The position numbers were made by a program, and so were the translations under genes. Below are positions 6,080 through 12,870 of a stretch of 14,679 nucleotides of DNA, piece by piece. This stretch comes from JAWLCQ01 sp041687095 (GTDB taxonomy: Bacteria; Planctomycetota; Phycisphaerae; SM23-33): positions 1-14,679 of the forward strand of contig JAWLCQ010000128.1 in assembly GCA_041687095.1 (NCBI GenBank), read 5' to 3'. Below the pieces are notes generated by a model. The model did no database searches and was not told the origin of the DNA. It saw only the letters and a program-made list of their open reading frames with translations. Positions within the stretch are counted from its first letter, which is position 1; each line of letters starts with the position of its first letter.

Positions 6080-6832
6080 TTACGTCCATTCCTGCCCCCT
6101 CCGCGATCTCTGCGGTGCTCTCTTCGGATCGTTGCGCGCCGGAGCGCTTCGGGGCGTCAGCCACGACTCGACCCTCCCCAGGCCGAAGTCCAGCCCCAGC
6201 GCCAGGGCGATGGCGGGCAGGGCCCCGGCGAGGACGAGGCCGACCCCGGAAGAGGCCATGGCGAGCCCGCGGAAGATCAGGTCGCCCAGGCTGTGCGCCC
6301 CGATGGCCGACACGAGAGTGGCCACGCCCACCGTCCAGACCGTCGAGATCCGCACCCCCGCCATGATGACGGGCAGGGCGAGGGGGAGTTCGACGGAGAA
6401 CAGGACCTGGCGCGGGGTCATGCCCATCCCGGTGGCGACCTCCTTGACGGCGGGGTCGACCTGGCGGATGCCCGTGTAGGTGTTGCGGAGGATGGGCAGC
6501 AGGGCGTAGGCGACGAGGGCGACCATGCCCGCGGGCGTCCCGATCGCGCTGAGCCGCACGCCCAGCGTCTCCTGCATCCAGGGCCCGATGGCGTCCTTGA
6601 GGTAGAGGAACCCCGTCATCACCAGCGCCACCAGTGCCAGCGAGGGGACGGGCTGGACGAGGGAGGCGGCGGTCATGGCGGCGTGGGCGAGGCGGCGGAA
6701 GCGGGTGCGGGCGAGGACGATCCCCAGCGGCAGGGCCAGGGCCAGGGCGAAGAGCATCGCCCCCAGCGAGAGCATGAGGTGCTGCACGGTCAGGTCGAGC
6801 ACGGTCTGGAGGCGGACGGCGGCGAGGATCAT
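6080..6832 (-). CDS. Osmoprotectant ABC transporter permease
   Basis: 250 residues, inner-membrane subunit of a quaternary-amine importer (OpuB/OpuC/Osm type). It has about six membrane segments and the binding-protein-dependent permease signature, including the cytoplasmic coupling loop with the EAA-type motif EVATGMGMTPRQVLFSVELP (about 129-148), followed by LALPVIMAGVRIS. Start and ATPase stop overlap as ATGA, with GAGGAGG seven bases upstream, so translation is coupled. Only one permease gene is present, implying a homodimer. The last roughly 25 residues (from about APARNDPKR onward) are basic, low in hydrophobicity and look foreign to the family; the TAA stop lies in the terminal repeat of the adjacent MITE-like element. 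The C-terminus has thus probably been rewritten by insertion, while the membrane core is intact. Confidence 0.9.
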   Translation of the reverse strand: MILAAVRLQTVLDLTVQHLMLSLGAMLFALALALPLGIVLARTRFRRLAHAAMTAASLVQPVPSLALVALVMTGFLYLKDAIGPWMQETLGVRLSAIGTPAGMVALVAYALLPILRNTYTGIRQVDPAVKEVATGMGMTPRQVLFSVELPLALPVIMAGVRISTVWTVGVATLVSAIGAHSLGDLIFRGLAMASSGVGLVLAGALPAIALALGLDFGLGRVESWLTPRSAPARNDPKRAPQRSRRGQEWT

Positions 6833-7944
6833 CGCAGGGCCTCCTCGCCGGCGGCCTCGCCCACGGCGGCCGTCCCGCCGAGAACGTCGGCGATGGCGCG
6901 GGAGAGGTCCTCCCGCGCGAGCACGCCCGCATACGTTCCGCGGTCGTAGACGGGGATCGCGTCGAGCCCGGTGGTCTTGAACAGGTCCAGGGCGTCGATC
7001 AGGGAGGACCGCGCGGGGAGGTGCACGGGGGGCTTGCCGCGTACACCGGGGTCCCCGACCGCCCGCCCGTCTCCGCTTCGCGTCGTCGCGGCGGGCGGTC
7101 GGGGGGCGTTGGGGGAGGCGGGCGCGCCCGTCCTTTCCGTCGCGGAGGGAGTGGCCTCCGCGCGCGGGATCAACTGGTCGAGCATGGAGCGGATCGTTCG
7201 CGTCAGCAGGGAGAGCTGGAAGCGATGGCGCCCGAGGAACTGGTCGACGAACTCGTTGGCGGGGGCCTCGACGAGGTCGCGGGGGGTGGCGAGCTGCTGG
7301 AGCGTCCCGTTGTCGAGGACCGCGACGCGGTCGCCCATCTTGACCGCTTCGAAGACGTCGTGGGTGACGAAGAGGATGGTCTTGCGGATCTCGCTTTCGA
7401 GTTCGAGGAACTCGTTCTGGAGCTGCTCGCGGGTGATGGGGTCCAGGGCCCCGAAGGGCTCGTCCATGAGGACGATGGGCGGGTCGGCCGCCAGGGCGCG
7501 GGCGACCCCGATCCGCTGCCGCTGCCCGCCCGAGAGCTGGGAGGGGAAGCGGTGGCGGAAGTCGGCGGGCTCGAGCCCGACCATCGTCAGCAGGGCGTCC
7601 ACGCGCTCGTCGACCCGCCGCCGCGCCCAGCCCAGCAGGCGGGGGACGACGGCGACGTTGTCGGAAACGTTCATGTGGGGGAAGAGCCCGATGTGCTGGA
7701 TGGCGTACCCGATCCGCCGCCGCAGCGCGATGACGTCCTGCTCCATGACGTCCTGCCCGTCGAGGAGGATCCGCCCGCCGGTGGGCTCGATGAGGCGGTT
7801 GACCATCTTCATCGTCGTCGTCTTGCCCGATCCGCTGGTGCCCAGCAGCACGAGCGTCTCCCCGGGCTCCACCCGCAGCGACAGGTCCCGCACCGCGTGG
7901 ACCCCGCCGGGGTAGGTCTTGCTGACGTGTTCAAACGTGATCAT
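6829..7944 (-). CDS. Osmoprotectant ABC transporter ATP-binding protein with C-terminal CBS-like segment
   Basis: 371 residues, cytoplasmic ATPase driving quaternary-amine uptake. Walker A GTSGSGKT (35-42), Q-loop near QH (83-84), signature LSGGQRQR (137-144), Walker B VLMDEP (158-163) and H-loop His195 in VTHD are all intact. The sequence TSGSGKTTTMKMVNRLIEP is typical of the betaine/choline (OpuAA/ProV) subfamily. Residues about 307-357 (ARSSLIDALDLFKTTGLDAIPVYD and onward) form a CBS-like unit; in OpuA of lactic-acid bacteria the CBS pair senses ionic strength, but only one repeat is seen here. Between them, residues about 262-305 are an Ala/Pro/Arg-rich linker encoded partly by a perfect DNA palindrome (7053-7104). 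The start has GGAAG seven bases upstream. It is the first gene of the importer and overlaps the permease gene. Confidence 0.93.
   Translation of the reverse strand: MITFEHVSKTYPGGVHAVRDLSLRVEPGETLVLLGTSGSGKTTTMKMVNRLIEPTGGRILLDGQDVMEQDVIALRRRIGYAIQHIGLFPHMNVSDNVAVVPRLLGWARRRVDERVDALLTMVGLEPADFRHRFPSQLSGGQRQRIGVARALAADPPIVLMDEPFGALDPITREQLQNEFLELESEIRKTILFVTHDVFEAVKMGDRVAVLDNGTLQQLATPRDLVEAPANEFVDQFLGRHRFQLSLLTRTIRSMLDQLIPRAEATPSATERTGAPASPNAPRPPAATTRSGDGRAVGDPGVRGKPPVHLPARSSLIDALDLFKTTGLDAIPVYDRGTYAGVLAREDLSRAIADVLGGTAAVGEAAGEEALR
7053..7104. repeat. Palindrome inside the ATPase coding sequence
   Basis: CCCCGACCGCCCGCC (7053-7067) and its perfect inverse GGCGGGCGGTCGGGG (7090-7104) flank a 22 bp loop. 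It encodes roughly residues 281-298 of the ATPase, within the flexible linker, and preserves the frame. A smaller stem (GCGGAGG/CCTCCGC) lies nearby at about 7142-7161. Confidence 0.75.
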
Positions 7945-7972
7945 GCGTGGTCTTCCGTTGGCGGTCCCGCAG

Positions 7973-8068
7973 GGGTGCCACCCTCAAGCGGCGCTGTTCA
8001 GCCGCTTGGGGGTGTCTCGTTGCCGCACCCCCAAGCCGCGAAAAGCATGCGGCTTGAGGGTGGCACCC
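7973..8068. repeat. Cloverleaf-like REP palindrome, family B (copy 1)
   Basis: Outer arms GGGTGCCACCCTCAAGC (7973-7989) and GCTTGAGGGTGGCACCC (8052-8068) are perfect 17 bp inverted repeats. Inside are two further stems: AAGCGGC/GCCGCTT (about 7986-8007) and CTTGGGGGTG/CACCCCCAAG (about 8005-8034). The element fills most of the 159 bp between the methyltransferase stop and the ATPase start. A related copy is at 13872-13910. Confidence 0.85.
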
Positions 8069-8103
8069 GGTGACGGGTCCGTCCAGGCCCCGCGGTGGGG
8101 AGG

Positions 8104-9438
8104 CTACCGCGAGGACTCCTTGTCGATTTCGAAGATCCCGACCAGGCCGTGGCCGCAGCCCTGGCCCTGCTGGAGGTGGGAGACGAGGTACCGCAGGGCG
8201 TAGCCCAGTTGGGGCTCAATGATGTTCTCGCGGGGCAGCCCGTAGCGCAGCCACCCGATGCCCTTCACCACCAGGCGCATGCGGTCCATCATCTCGCGGA
8301 GCGGTGGGGGGTAGCTGGCGGGGATGGCGAGGGGCTCGGCGATGAAGTCCCGCTTGTCCTCGTCGTAGTCCGCCAGCAGCGCCGCCGTCCACTGCACGAG
8401 CGTGTTCCAGCACATCTGCAGGTGGTCGAAGTAGTCGTTGAGGAACTCGAAGCCCGCTCGCGGGGCGTAGTTGAGGATCAGCGACTCCAGGTCCGTCCGC
8501 AGGTTGGGCTCGTGGAGCGAGTTGACCGCCTGGCGGAGGGGCTGGGCGTTGGGGTTGTACTCCCCGGTGTCCATGTGGCGGCCGGTGAAGACGGAGCGGT
8601 CGAACCACCGCAGCGGGCGGATGGTCACGCCCGCGAGCTTCGAGGCCCGCTCGACGATGGACTCGGCCTCGGGGCGGGACATGAGGCGGAGCGTGAGGTG
8701 CTGGAGCTGCTCCCGCCGCTCCTCACGCTCCTTGGCGTCGTAGATGTACGACACGACGTAGTCCATGTTCGGCAGGCTGGCGAGGTCGTTGGTCCACAGC
8801 GACTGCCACTCGTACGACCACCGCCCCAGCCAGTCGCAGACCACGACGCTGTAGTTCTGCGTCCGCGTGGCCATCTCCGCCAGCAGCCGCACCGCCGACT
8901 CGTCATCGTTGTGGTGGGACATGGTCCCGAAGGACGTGAAGTACAGGTCGTAGGGCTTCTCGTCCTGGCCCAGGGGGAGGCCCTGGGTGAAGTCGCCCTG
9001 GCGGAAGGTCATCTTGGGGTTGTGCCCGTAGATCTCGCGCCCCTGGTCCAGCAGGTCCTCGCACAGGTCCACGCCCGTGTACAGGCCCAGGATGTCGTCC
9101 GTCAGCAGGTCCACCTCCGTCAGCGTCAACGCCGCGTCCCGCTGGCGGACGCCCGCGAGCAGCTCGTACCCGTCGGCCGACCCGCAGCCCAGGTCCATGA
9201 CGCGGAGGCGGCGCATGAGCCCGCGGGAGCGCTCGAGGAGCTTCTGCAGGTGCGGGCGGAGGAAGATCCGCGTCGTCTCGTCCTCCCAGTACCGCCGCAC
9301 GTTGTCGTACTTGCCCACGAGGCCCGAGCGCTTGGCGTACAGGCCGCTCTTCACCGCCTCGCTGTAGGCGGGCATCTGCTCCAGTGCGGTGGAATCCATG
9401 GCAAACTCCTCCGTGCTCTCCGTCGTGGTCGTGGTCAT
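8104..9438 (-). CDS. Class I SAM-dependent methyltransferase, substrate unknown
   Basis: 444 residues. The Rossmann-type methyltransferase core is clear: motif I VMDLGCGSADG (80-90), an acidic motif II in TGVDLCEDLL (121-130), MTFRQGDF (143-150) and motif IV YDLYFTSFGTMSHH (163-176). The N-terminal 75 residues (with SGLYAKRSGLVGKYDNVRRYWEDE) and the large C-terminal part (about 215-444, with NYAPRAGFEFLNDYFDHLQMCWN and a closing GCGHGLVGIFEIDK) are not recognised. It is longer than simple small-molecule methyltransferases. The start at 9438 has AAAGGAG about nine bases upstream; a second ATG at 9399 lacks this. It lies between the MttB pair and the betaine importer on the same strand, which suggests a substrate in methylated-amine or osmolyte metabolism, but this is inference. 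No membrane segments or signal peptide are seen. Confidence 0.8.
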   Translation of the reverse strand: MTTTTTESTEEFAMDSTALEQMPAYSEAVKSGLYAKRSGLVGKYDNVRRYWEDETTRIFLRPHLQKLLERSRGLMRRLRVMDLGCGSADGYELLAGVRQRDAALTLTEVDLLTDDILGLYTGVDLCEDLLDQGREIYGHNPKMTFRQGDFTQGLPLGQDEKPYDLYFTSFGTMSHHNDDESAVRLLAEMATRTQNYSVVVCDWLGRWSYEWQSLWTNDLASLPNMDYVVSYIYDAKEREERREQLQHLTLRLMSRPEAESIVERASKLAGVTIRPLRWFDRSVFTGRHMDTGEYNPNAQPLRQAVNSLHEPNLRTDLESLILNYAPRAGFEFLNDYFDHLQMCWNTLVQWTAALLADYDEDKRDFIAEPLAIPASYPPPLREMMDRMRLVVKGIGWLRYGLPRENIIEPQLGYALRYLVSHLQQGQGCGHGLVGIFEIDKESSR

Positions 9439-9505
9439 GCTCGTTTGCTCCTTTTCATGTGCAACGCCCTCCGCGGTCAGCTTTTCCCTTACCGCCCGAA
9501 GAGCA

Positions 9506-9645
9506 GCGGGGATGAACGCAGATGAACGCAGATCCGAGGAAGCGGGAATGCGGAAGGCAGGTCATTCGCCTGACCTGCTCGCACCCGGTACTCCCTCTGC
9601 ATCTCTGCCTGTCTCTCATCTGTGTTCATCCGCGTTCATCCCCGC
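9506..9645. mobile_element. Snap-back element with 28 bp inverted ends
   Basis: Positions 9506-9533 and 9618-9645 are inverted repeats matching at 26 of 28 bases. Each arm contains two direct copies of a GATGAACGCA-type decamer. In the centre, GCAGGTCA (9557-9564) and TGACCTGC (9571-9578) form an 8 bp stem. There is no coding sequence. It fills most of the gap between the second MttB gene and the methyltransferase gene. GATGAACGCAGAT-type repeats are common in many bacterial intergenic regions, but here they form a paired structure. Confidence 0.75.
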
Positions 9646-9668
9646 CGCCTCTTGGGATCGCCTGTGAC

Positions 9669-11183
9669 CTACCCGCCCAGCGTCTGCGGGAGCACCCCGG
9701 GGATCTCGTCGCGGATGCGGTTGCGGATGGGGTCGCTCAGGGGGGCGAGGGGACGGGTGAGGATCTCGTGGTACTTGCGGTTCGCCGCCCGCAGCGCCCC
9801 GTCGGGGTCCTCCAGCGGATACGTCGCGTAGACGTTCTCGCGGGAGGGCAGGGGCAGGTGGTAGATGAACGTCTTGTGGTCCGTCTCCATCACCTCGCGG
9901 ATGGTGGCGAGGACGGCGTCGCGGCGGTCGGGGGTCACGGGGGCGTCGCGGAGGATCCGCTTGCAGATCCCGATGTGGGCATCGTCCATCACCGCCTGCT
10001 CGGGGCAGAACGTGTTCGTCCGCTCCAGCAGCCCGAAGGCGTAGTGGATGTACTGCGCCCCCGAGCGCGGGACGGTGAGCAGCGTCATGAGCTTCTCCGC
10101 CGTCGCCTGGATCCCCGGGCGGTCCACGTCGCCCACGCCCGCCGTCGAGTAGCACGGCAGGCCGTAATGGCGGGCCATCTGCGCGCAGTCGATGTTGTAG
10201 TGCACGAACTCGGGCGCCCCGTACATGTCATTCAGGTTGTCCAGCCGCGTCCGCACCGGGACCGCCCCGTAGAGCACCGGGGCCCCGGGGCTGGCGAGCT
10301 GCGTGATGACCACGCCCGCGAGCAGTTCGGCGTTGATCTGCGCCACCATCCCGAACTCGTCGAACGGGCCCGTCGCCCCGCCCATCGGGCAGCTCGAGAT
10401 GACCACGGGCATGCGGCGGCGGGCGATGGCGATGAGCTTGTCGGCCGTGTCGTCCACGACCTGGAAGGGGCTCTTGATCACGCAGGTGATGAAGGAGAAC
10501 ACGGGGTTGTCGACCAGCGCCCCCTCGCCCCCGGCGACGATCGCCCCGAGGCGCATCACGTCGTCCAGGGCCTCCAGCGAGGTCAGCCCGGCCATCACGT
10601 GCTTCTGGATGGTGTCCAGGGACGCCAGGAACTTGTTGACGTCCTTGTTCCGCTCGGTGACGCCCTCGTCCTGAATGTTGACGCAGCGGATGAAGGCGTC
10701 GAGGTGCTCGAGCTGGTCGCACAGGCGCCCCGCCTGCCGCAACCGCTCGATGCTGCCCGGGAGGCGGCGGTAGGTGGGGTGGGGCCCGTCGTCGTAGTTC
10801 ACGTCGAGCCACACGTTCGTCTCCGACCCGCTGACGAAGCGGACGCGGGGCTCGTGGGCGTCGAGGACGAGGCGGTTGGATTCCTCCCGCGCCCCGAGGA
10901 CCAGGCGGGCGGGGGCGCTGGCGAGGGCGGCGTTCAGCACCGCCTCCGGGATGCGGATCCGCGCGCCCCCAGCGACGGGTTCGACGGTTGCACCGGCCGC
11001 TCGGAACAGCTCGATGACGTCCGCGTTGTGGCACAGCAGCCCGGGGTCCATCAGCAGGTCGCGCGAGACCCCGTCGATGAGGCGGATCTGGTCCTCGCTC
11101 AGGCGCAGCTCGGGGCGCACGAGTACGCCCTCACGCTGGGGCCGGGTTTCAGGAACGGTGTTCGGTGGGGCGGTCAGGGTCAT
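9669..11183 (-). CDS. mttB: MttB (trimethylamine methyltransferase) family protein, non-pyrrolysine, second of a pair
   Basis: 504 residues. MttB-superfamily enzymes move a methyl group from methylated amines (trimethylamine, glycine betaine, carnitine and others) to the cobalt of a corrinoid protein. Family features include KHVMAGLTSLEALDD, NPVFSFITCVIKSPF, LPCYSTAGVGD and GAQYIHYAFGLLERTN. There is no internal amber codon, so it lacks pyrrolysine like the glycine-betaine enzyme MtgB. Compared with its upstream partner it lacks the TSDAKSVNAQAGYE block, having VGDVDRPGIQATAEK instead, and its C-terminus differs, so the active site has diverged. ATG 11183 overlaps the partner's TGA as ATGA and has AAGGAGG ten bases upstream. 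The frame stays open far upstream, but that extension is only an antisense-like shadow of the partner gene. Substrate and catalytic competence are unknown. Confidence 0.87.
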   Translation of the reverse strand: MTLTAPPNTVPETRPQREGVLVRPELRLSEDQIRLIDGVSRDLLMDPGLLCHNADVIELFRAAGATVEPVAGGARIRIPEAVLNAALASAPARLVLGAREESNRLVLDAHEPRVRFVSGSETNVWLDVNYDDGPHPTYRRLPGSIERLRQAGRLCDQLEHLDAFIRCVNIQDEGVTERNKDVNKFLASLDTIQKHVMAGLTSLEALDDVMRLGAIVAGGEGALVDNPVFSFITCVIKSPFQVVDDTADKLIAIARRRMPVVISSCPMGGATGPFDEFGMVAQINAELLAGVVITQLASPGAPVLYGAVPVRTRLDNLNDMYGAPEFVHYNIDCAQMARHYGLPCYSTAGVGDVDRPGIQATAEKLMTLLTVPRSGAQYIHYAFGLLERTNTFCPEQAVMDDAHIGICKRILRDAPVTPDRRDAVLATIREVMETDHKTFIYHLPLPSRENVYATYPLEDPDGALRAANRKYHEILTRPLAPLSDPIRNRIRDEIPGVLPQTLGG

Positions 11184-12739
11184 GACGGGGTGACCTCCTT
11201 CTTCTGGGGGGCGCTGCCGGCGGGGGCGACGTTGCGTTTGGGGGCGGCGCCGACTTGCTTGACGGGCGTGTCGGGTTCGTCGCCGCCCGCGGGCAGGATC
11301 TCGGGGAATCGCTGCACGATCGCCTCGCGGAGGGCGGGGTCGAGGAGGGACGGCGCGGGGCGGTGGCGGAGGTCGTCGACGAAGGCGCGGGCGCGGGTGA
11401 CGGCGTCGAGCCCCGACGCGTCCTCGCGCTTGGCGCGGTTGGCGAGGGTGGGGTGGTAGAACTCCGTCCGCATGTGCCGCAGCGTGTGGTCCTCGACGAG
11501 GTAGTCCGCCCCGGGGCCCTTGGAGATCATGAGGTCGGCGGCGAGCGTCTCGTCGGTCACCTCGATCCCGCGCAGGACCCGCTGGCACATCCCGAGCATC
11601 TCGTTGTCCATCGCGAGCTTCTCGTAGGAGACGGTGAGGTCGGATTCCATGAGCCCGGCGATGTCGTGGATGTAGTTGGCCCCGCTCATGGCGACGAGGA
11701 GGGCGGACATCGCCGACTCGTACCCCGCCTGGGCGTTGACGCTCTTGGCGTCGCTGGTGCCCCCGGTGGAGTACATGGGGATGCGGAAGTACTGGGCCAT
11801 CTGCGAGACGGCCGCGTTGATCATCCCACGCTCGATCGCCCCGCCCACGTGGTCCATGGTCCGCAGGTCGGGGATGGAGCCCACCGACCCGCAGATGCCC
11901 GGGGCGCCCTTGCGGACGGCCTGGACGAGGACGATCCCCCCGAGGGTTTCGGCGACGTGGGTGAGGACGTTGCCCGCCAGCGTCACCGGGGAGGTGGTCC
12001 CGCAGATGGGCTCGGTGGGCACGACGACGGGGAGGTTCTCCCGCGCGAGGTAGCAGGTCATCTCCCCGTAGTGGTCGTCGATCTTGAAGGGGCTGATGAT
12101 GAGCGTGATGAACGAGACGAAGGGCTTCTCCCGCAGCGCGGCGGGCGATCCGGCGATGATCTCGGCGAGTTCGACGGCCTTGCGGGCGCCCGCGAGCGAG
12201 TAGATCCCGCCCATGACGTGCTTGGTGGTGTGTTCGAGGGTGTGGAAGAAGCGGTTGACGTCGATGTCGTCCTGGACGGTGACGTCGTGGGGGAAGACGT
12301 TGATGGTGTGCATGTGCACGTGGGGGAGGGCCTGGACCATGCGGGCGTTGAGGACGACGTCCTCGACGCGGGCGGGGCGGCGTTGGCGGGTGTCGGGGTC
12401 CAGCACGTACAGGGCCGTCCCGCCCGTCCCGTAGTGGACGCGCGAGCCCTCGAGGACGATGTCGTTCTCCCCGTCGCGGGAGTGGAGCGTGATGGACGAG
12501 GGGGTGGAGGCGATGGCGTCCTCGACCATGGCGCGGGGGAAGCGGACGATGCGGGTGGCCGCGTCGACCGCGGCCCCGGCGGCGCGGAGGGCCTCGAAGG
12601 CGGTGTCGGAGTAGACGGCCATGCCGGAGGTCTCCAGGACCTTGAAGGCGGCGGCGGCGATGCGGCGGGTGTCGGAGTCGGACAGGGGGCGGTACAGGCC
12701 GCCCTCCAGGCCGCACCGCGCGTGGGTGGGGGGGTTCAT
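11180..12739 (-). CDS. mttB: MttB (trimethylamine methyltransferase) family protein, non-pyrrolysine, first of a pair
   Basis: 519 residues. It is a predicted cytoplasmic TIM-barrel methyltransferase for methylated amines. In order it shows LEGGLYRPLSDSDTRRIAAAA (11-31), TLEHTTKHVMGGIYSL (167-182), KPFVSFITLIISPFKID (205-221), PMYSTGGTSDAKSVNAQAGYE (block 321-341), GANYIHDIAGLMESD (353-367) and VEDHTLRHMRTEFYHPTLANR near 418-438, all characteristic of the family. No in-frame TAG interrupts it. The C-terminal 60 residues are Pro/Ala/Lys-rich tail. ATG 12739 was chosen because AAGGAG lies ten bases upstream and the N-terminus then matches the family; the longer frame to 12856 adds a non-homologous arginine/proline-rich stretch. 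It is the first gene after a 360 bp leader and is coupled to the second MttB gene. No corrinoid protein, RamA-type activator or MtbA/MtgA-type methyltransferase follows, which is unusual. Confidence 0.9.
   Translation of the reverse strand: MNPPTHARCGLEGGLYRPLSDSDTRRIAAAAFKVLETSGMAVYSDTAFEALRAAGAAVDAATRIVRFPRAMVEDAIASTPSSITLHSRDGENDIVLEGSRVHYGTGGTALYVLDPDTRQRRPARVEDVVLNARMVQALPHVHMHTINVFPHDVTVQDDIDVNRFFHTLEHTTKHVMGGIYSLAGARKAVELAEIIAGSPAALREKPFVSFITLIISPFKIDDHYGEMTCYLARENLPVVVPTEPICGTTSPVTLAGNVLTHVAETLGGIVLVQAVRKGAPGICGSVGSIPDLRTMDHVGGAIERGMINAAVSQMAQYFRIPMYSTGGTSDAKSVNAQAGYESAMSALLVAMSGANYIHDIAGLMESDLTVSYEKLAMDNEMLGMCQRVLRGIEVTDETLAADLMISKGPGADYLVEDHTLRHMRTEFYHPTLANRAKREDASGLDAVTRARAFVDDLRHRPAPSLLDPALREAIVQRFPEILPAGGDEPDTPVKQVGAAPKRNVAPAGSAPQKKEVTPS
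11194..11200 (-). promoter_or_regulatory. Ribosome binding site of the second mttB gene
   Basis: AAGGAGG on the minus strand, ten bases before ATG 11183 and inside the end of the upstream coding region. It fixes this internal start within a much longer open frame. Confidence 0.7.
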
Positions 12740-12749
12740 GGTGCAGTAT

Positions 12750-12755
12750 CTCCTT
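12750..12755 (-). promoter_or_regulatory. Ribosome binding site of the first mttB gene
   Basis: AAGGAG on the minus strand, ten bases before ATG 12739. It decides this start over the longer in-frame option at 12856. Confidence 0.65.
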
Positions 12756-12852
12756 CCGTGATACGGGGTCGTGGCGCGGGCGCGGCATGGCCCGGCCGGG
12801 TCGTCTCGATTGCATCGGTGCGGCGCGAGGCCCCGCGGCGTGCGGGGCGGAA

Positions 12853-12870
12853 GCACGCGAGCTAGCGTGC
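12853..12870. promoter_or_regulatory. Near-perfect 18 bp palindrome, possible operator
   Basis: GCACGC G AGCT A GCGTGC: an 18 bp inverted repeat broken only by one G/A mismatch pair, placed 114-131 bp upstream of the first mttB start. Its size fits a dimeric regulator such as the neighbouring MarR-family protein, but the link is inference. Confidence 0.35.

Larger units (their letters stand above)
5887..6084. mobile_element. MITE-like element with 13 bp perfect terminal inverted repeats
   Basis: CGTAACCGTTCAC at 5887-5899 is exactly inverted as GTGAACGGTTACG at 6072-6084, enclosing 172 bp. Inside lie a perfect 13 bp stem-loop (5895-5928) and a REP-like palindrome of family A (5973-6043). No coding sequence is visible. 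The right terminal repeat contains the TAA stop codon of the permease gene, so the element reaches into that coding region. The element occupies almost the whole gap between permease and binding protein. Confidence 0.7.

Noticed and set aside
8095..9525. A plus-strand open frame opposite the SAM methyltransferase
   Set aside because: The minus strand has intact methyltransferase motifs and a ribosome binding site; the plus-strand product is a compositional shadow.
9669..12815. A single 1048-codon minus-strand frame spanning both mttB genes
   Set aside because: Only the part after ATG 11183 resembles MttB. The upstream part is the first mttB gene read in the wrong frame, rich in Arg/Pro/His. 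The internal ribosome binding site and ATGA overlap support a separate start.
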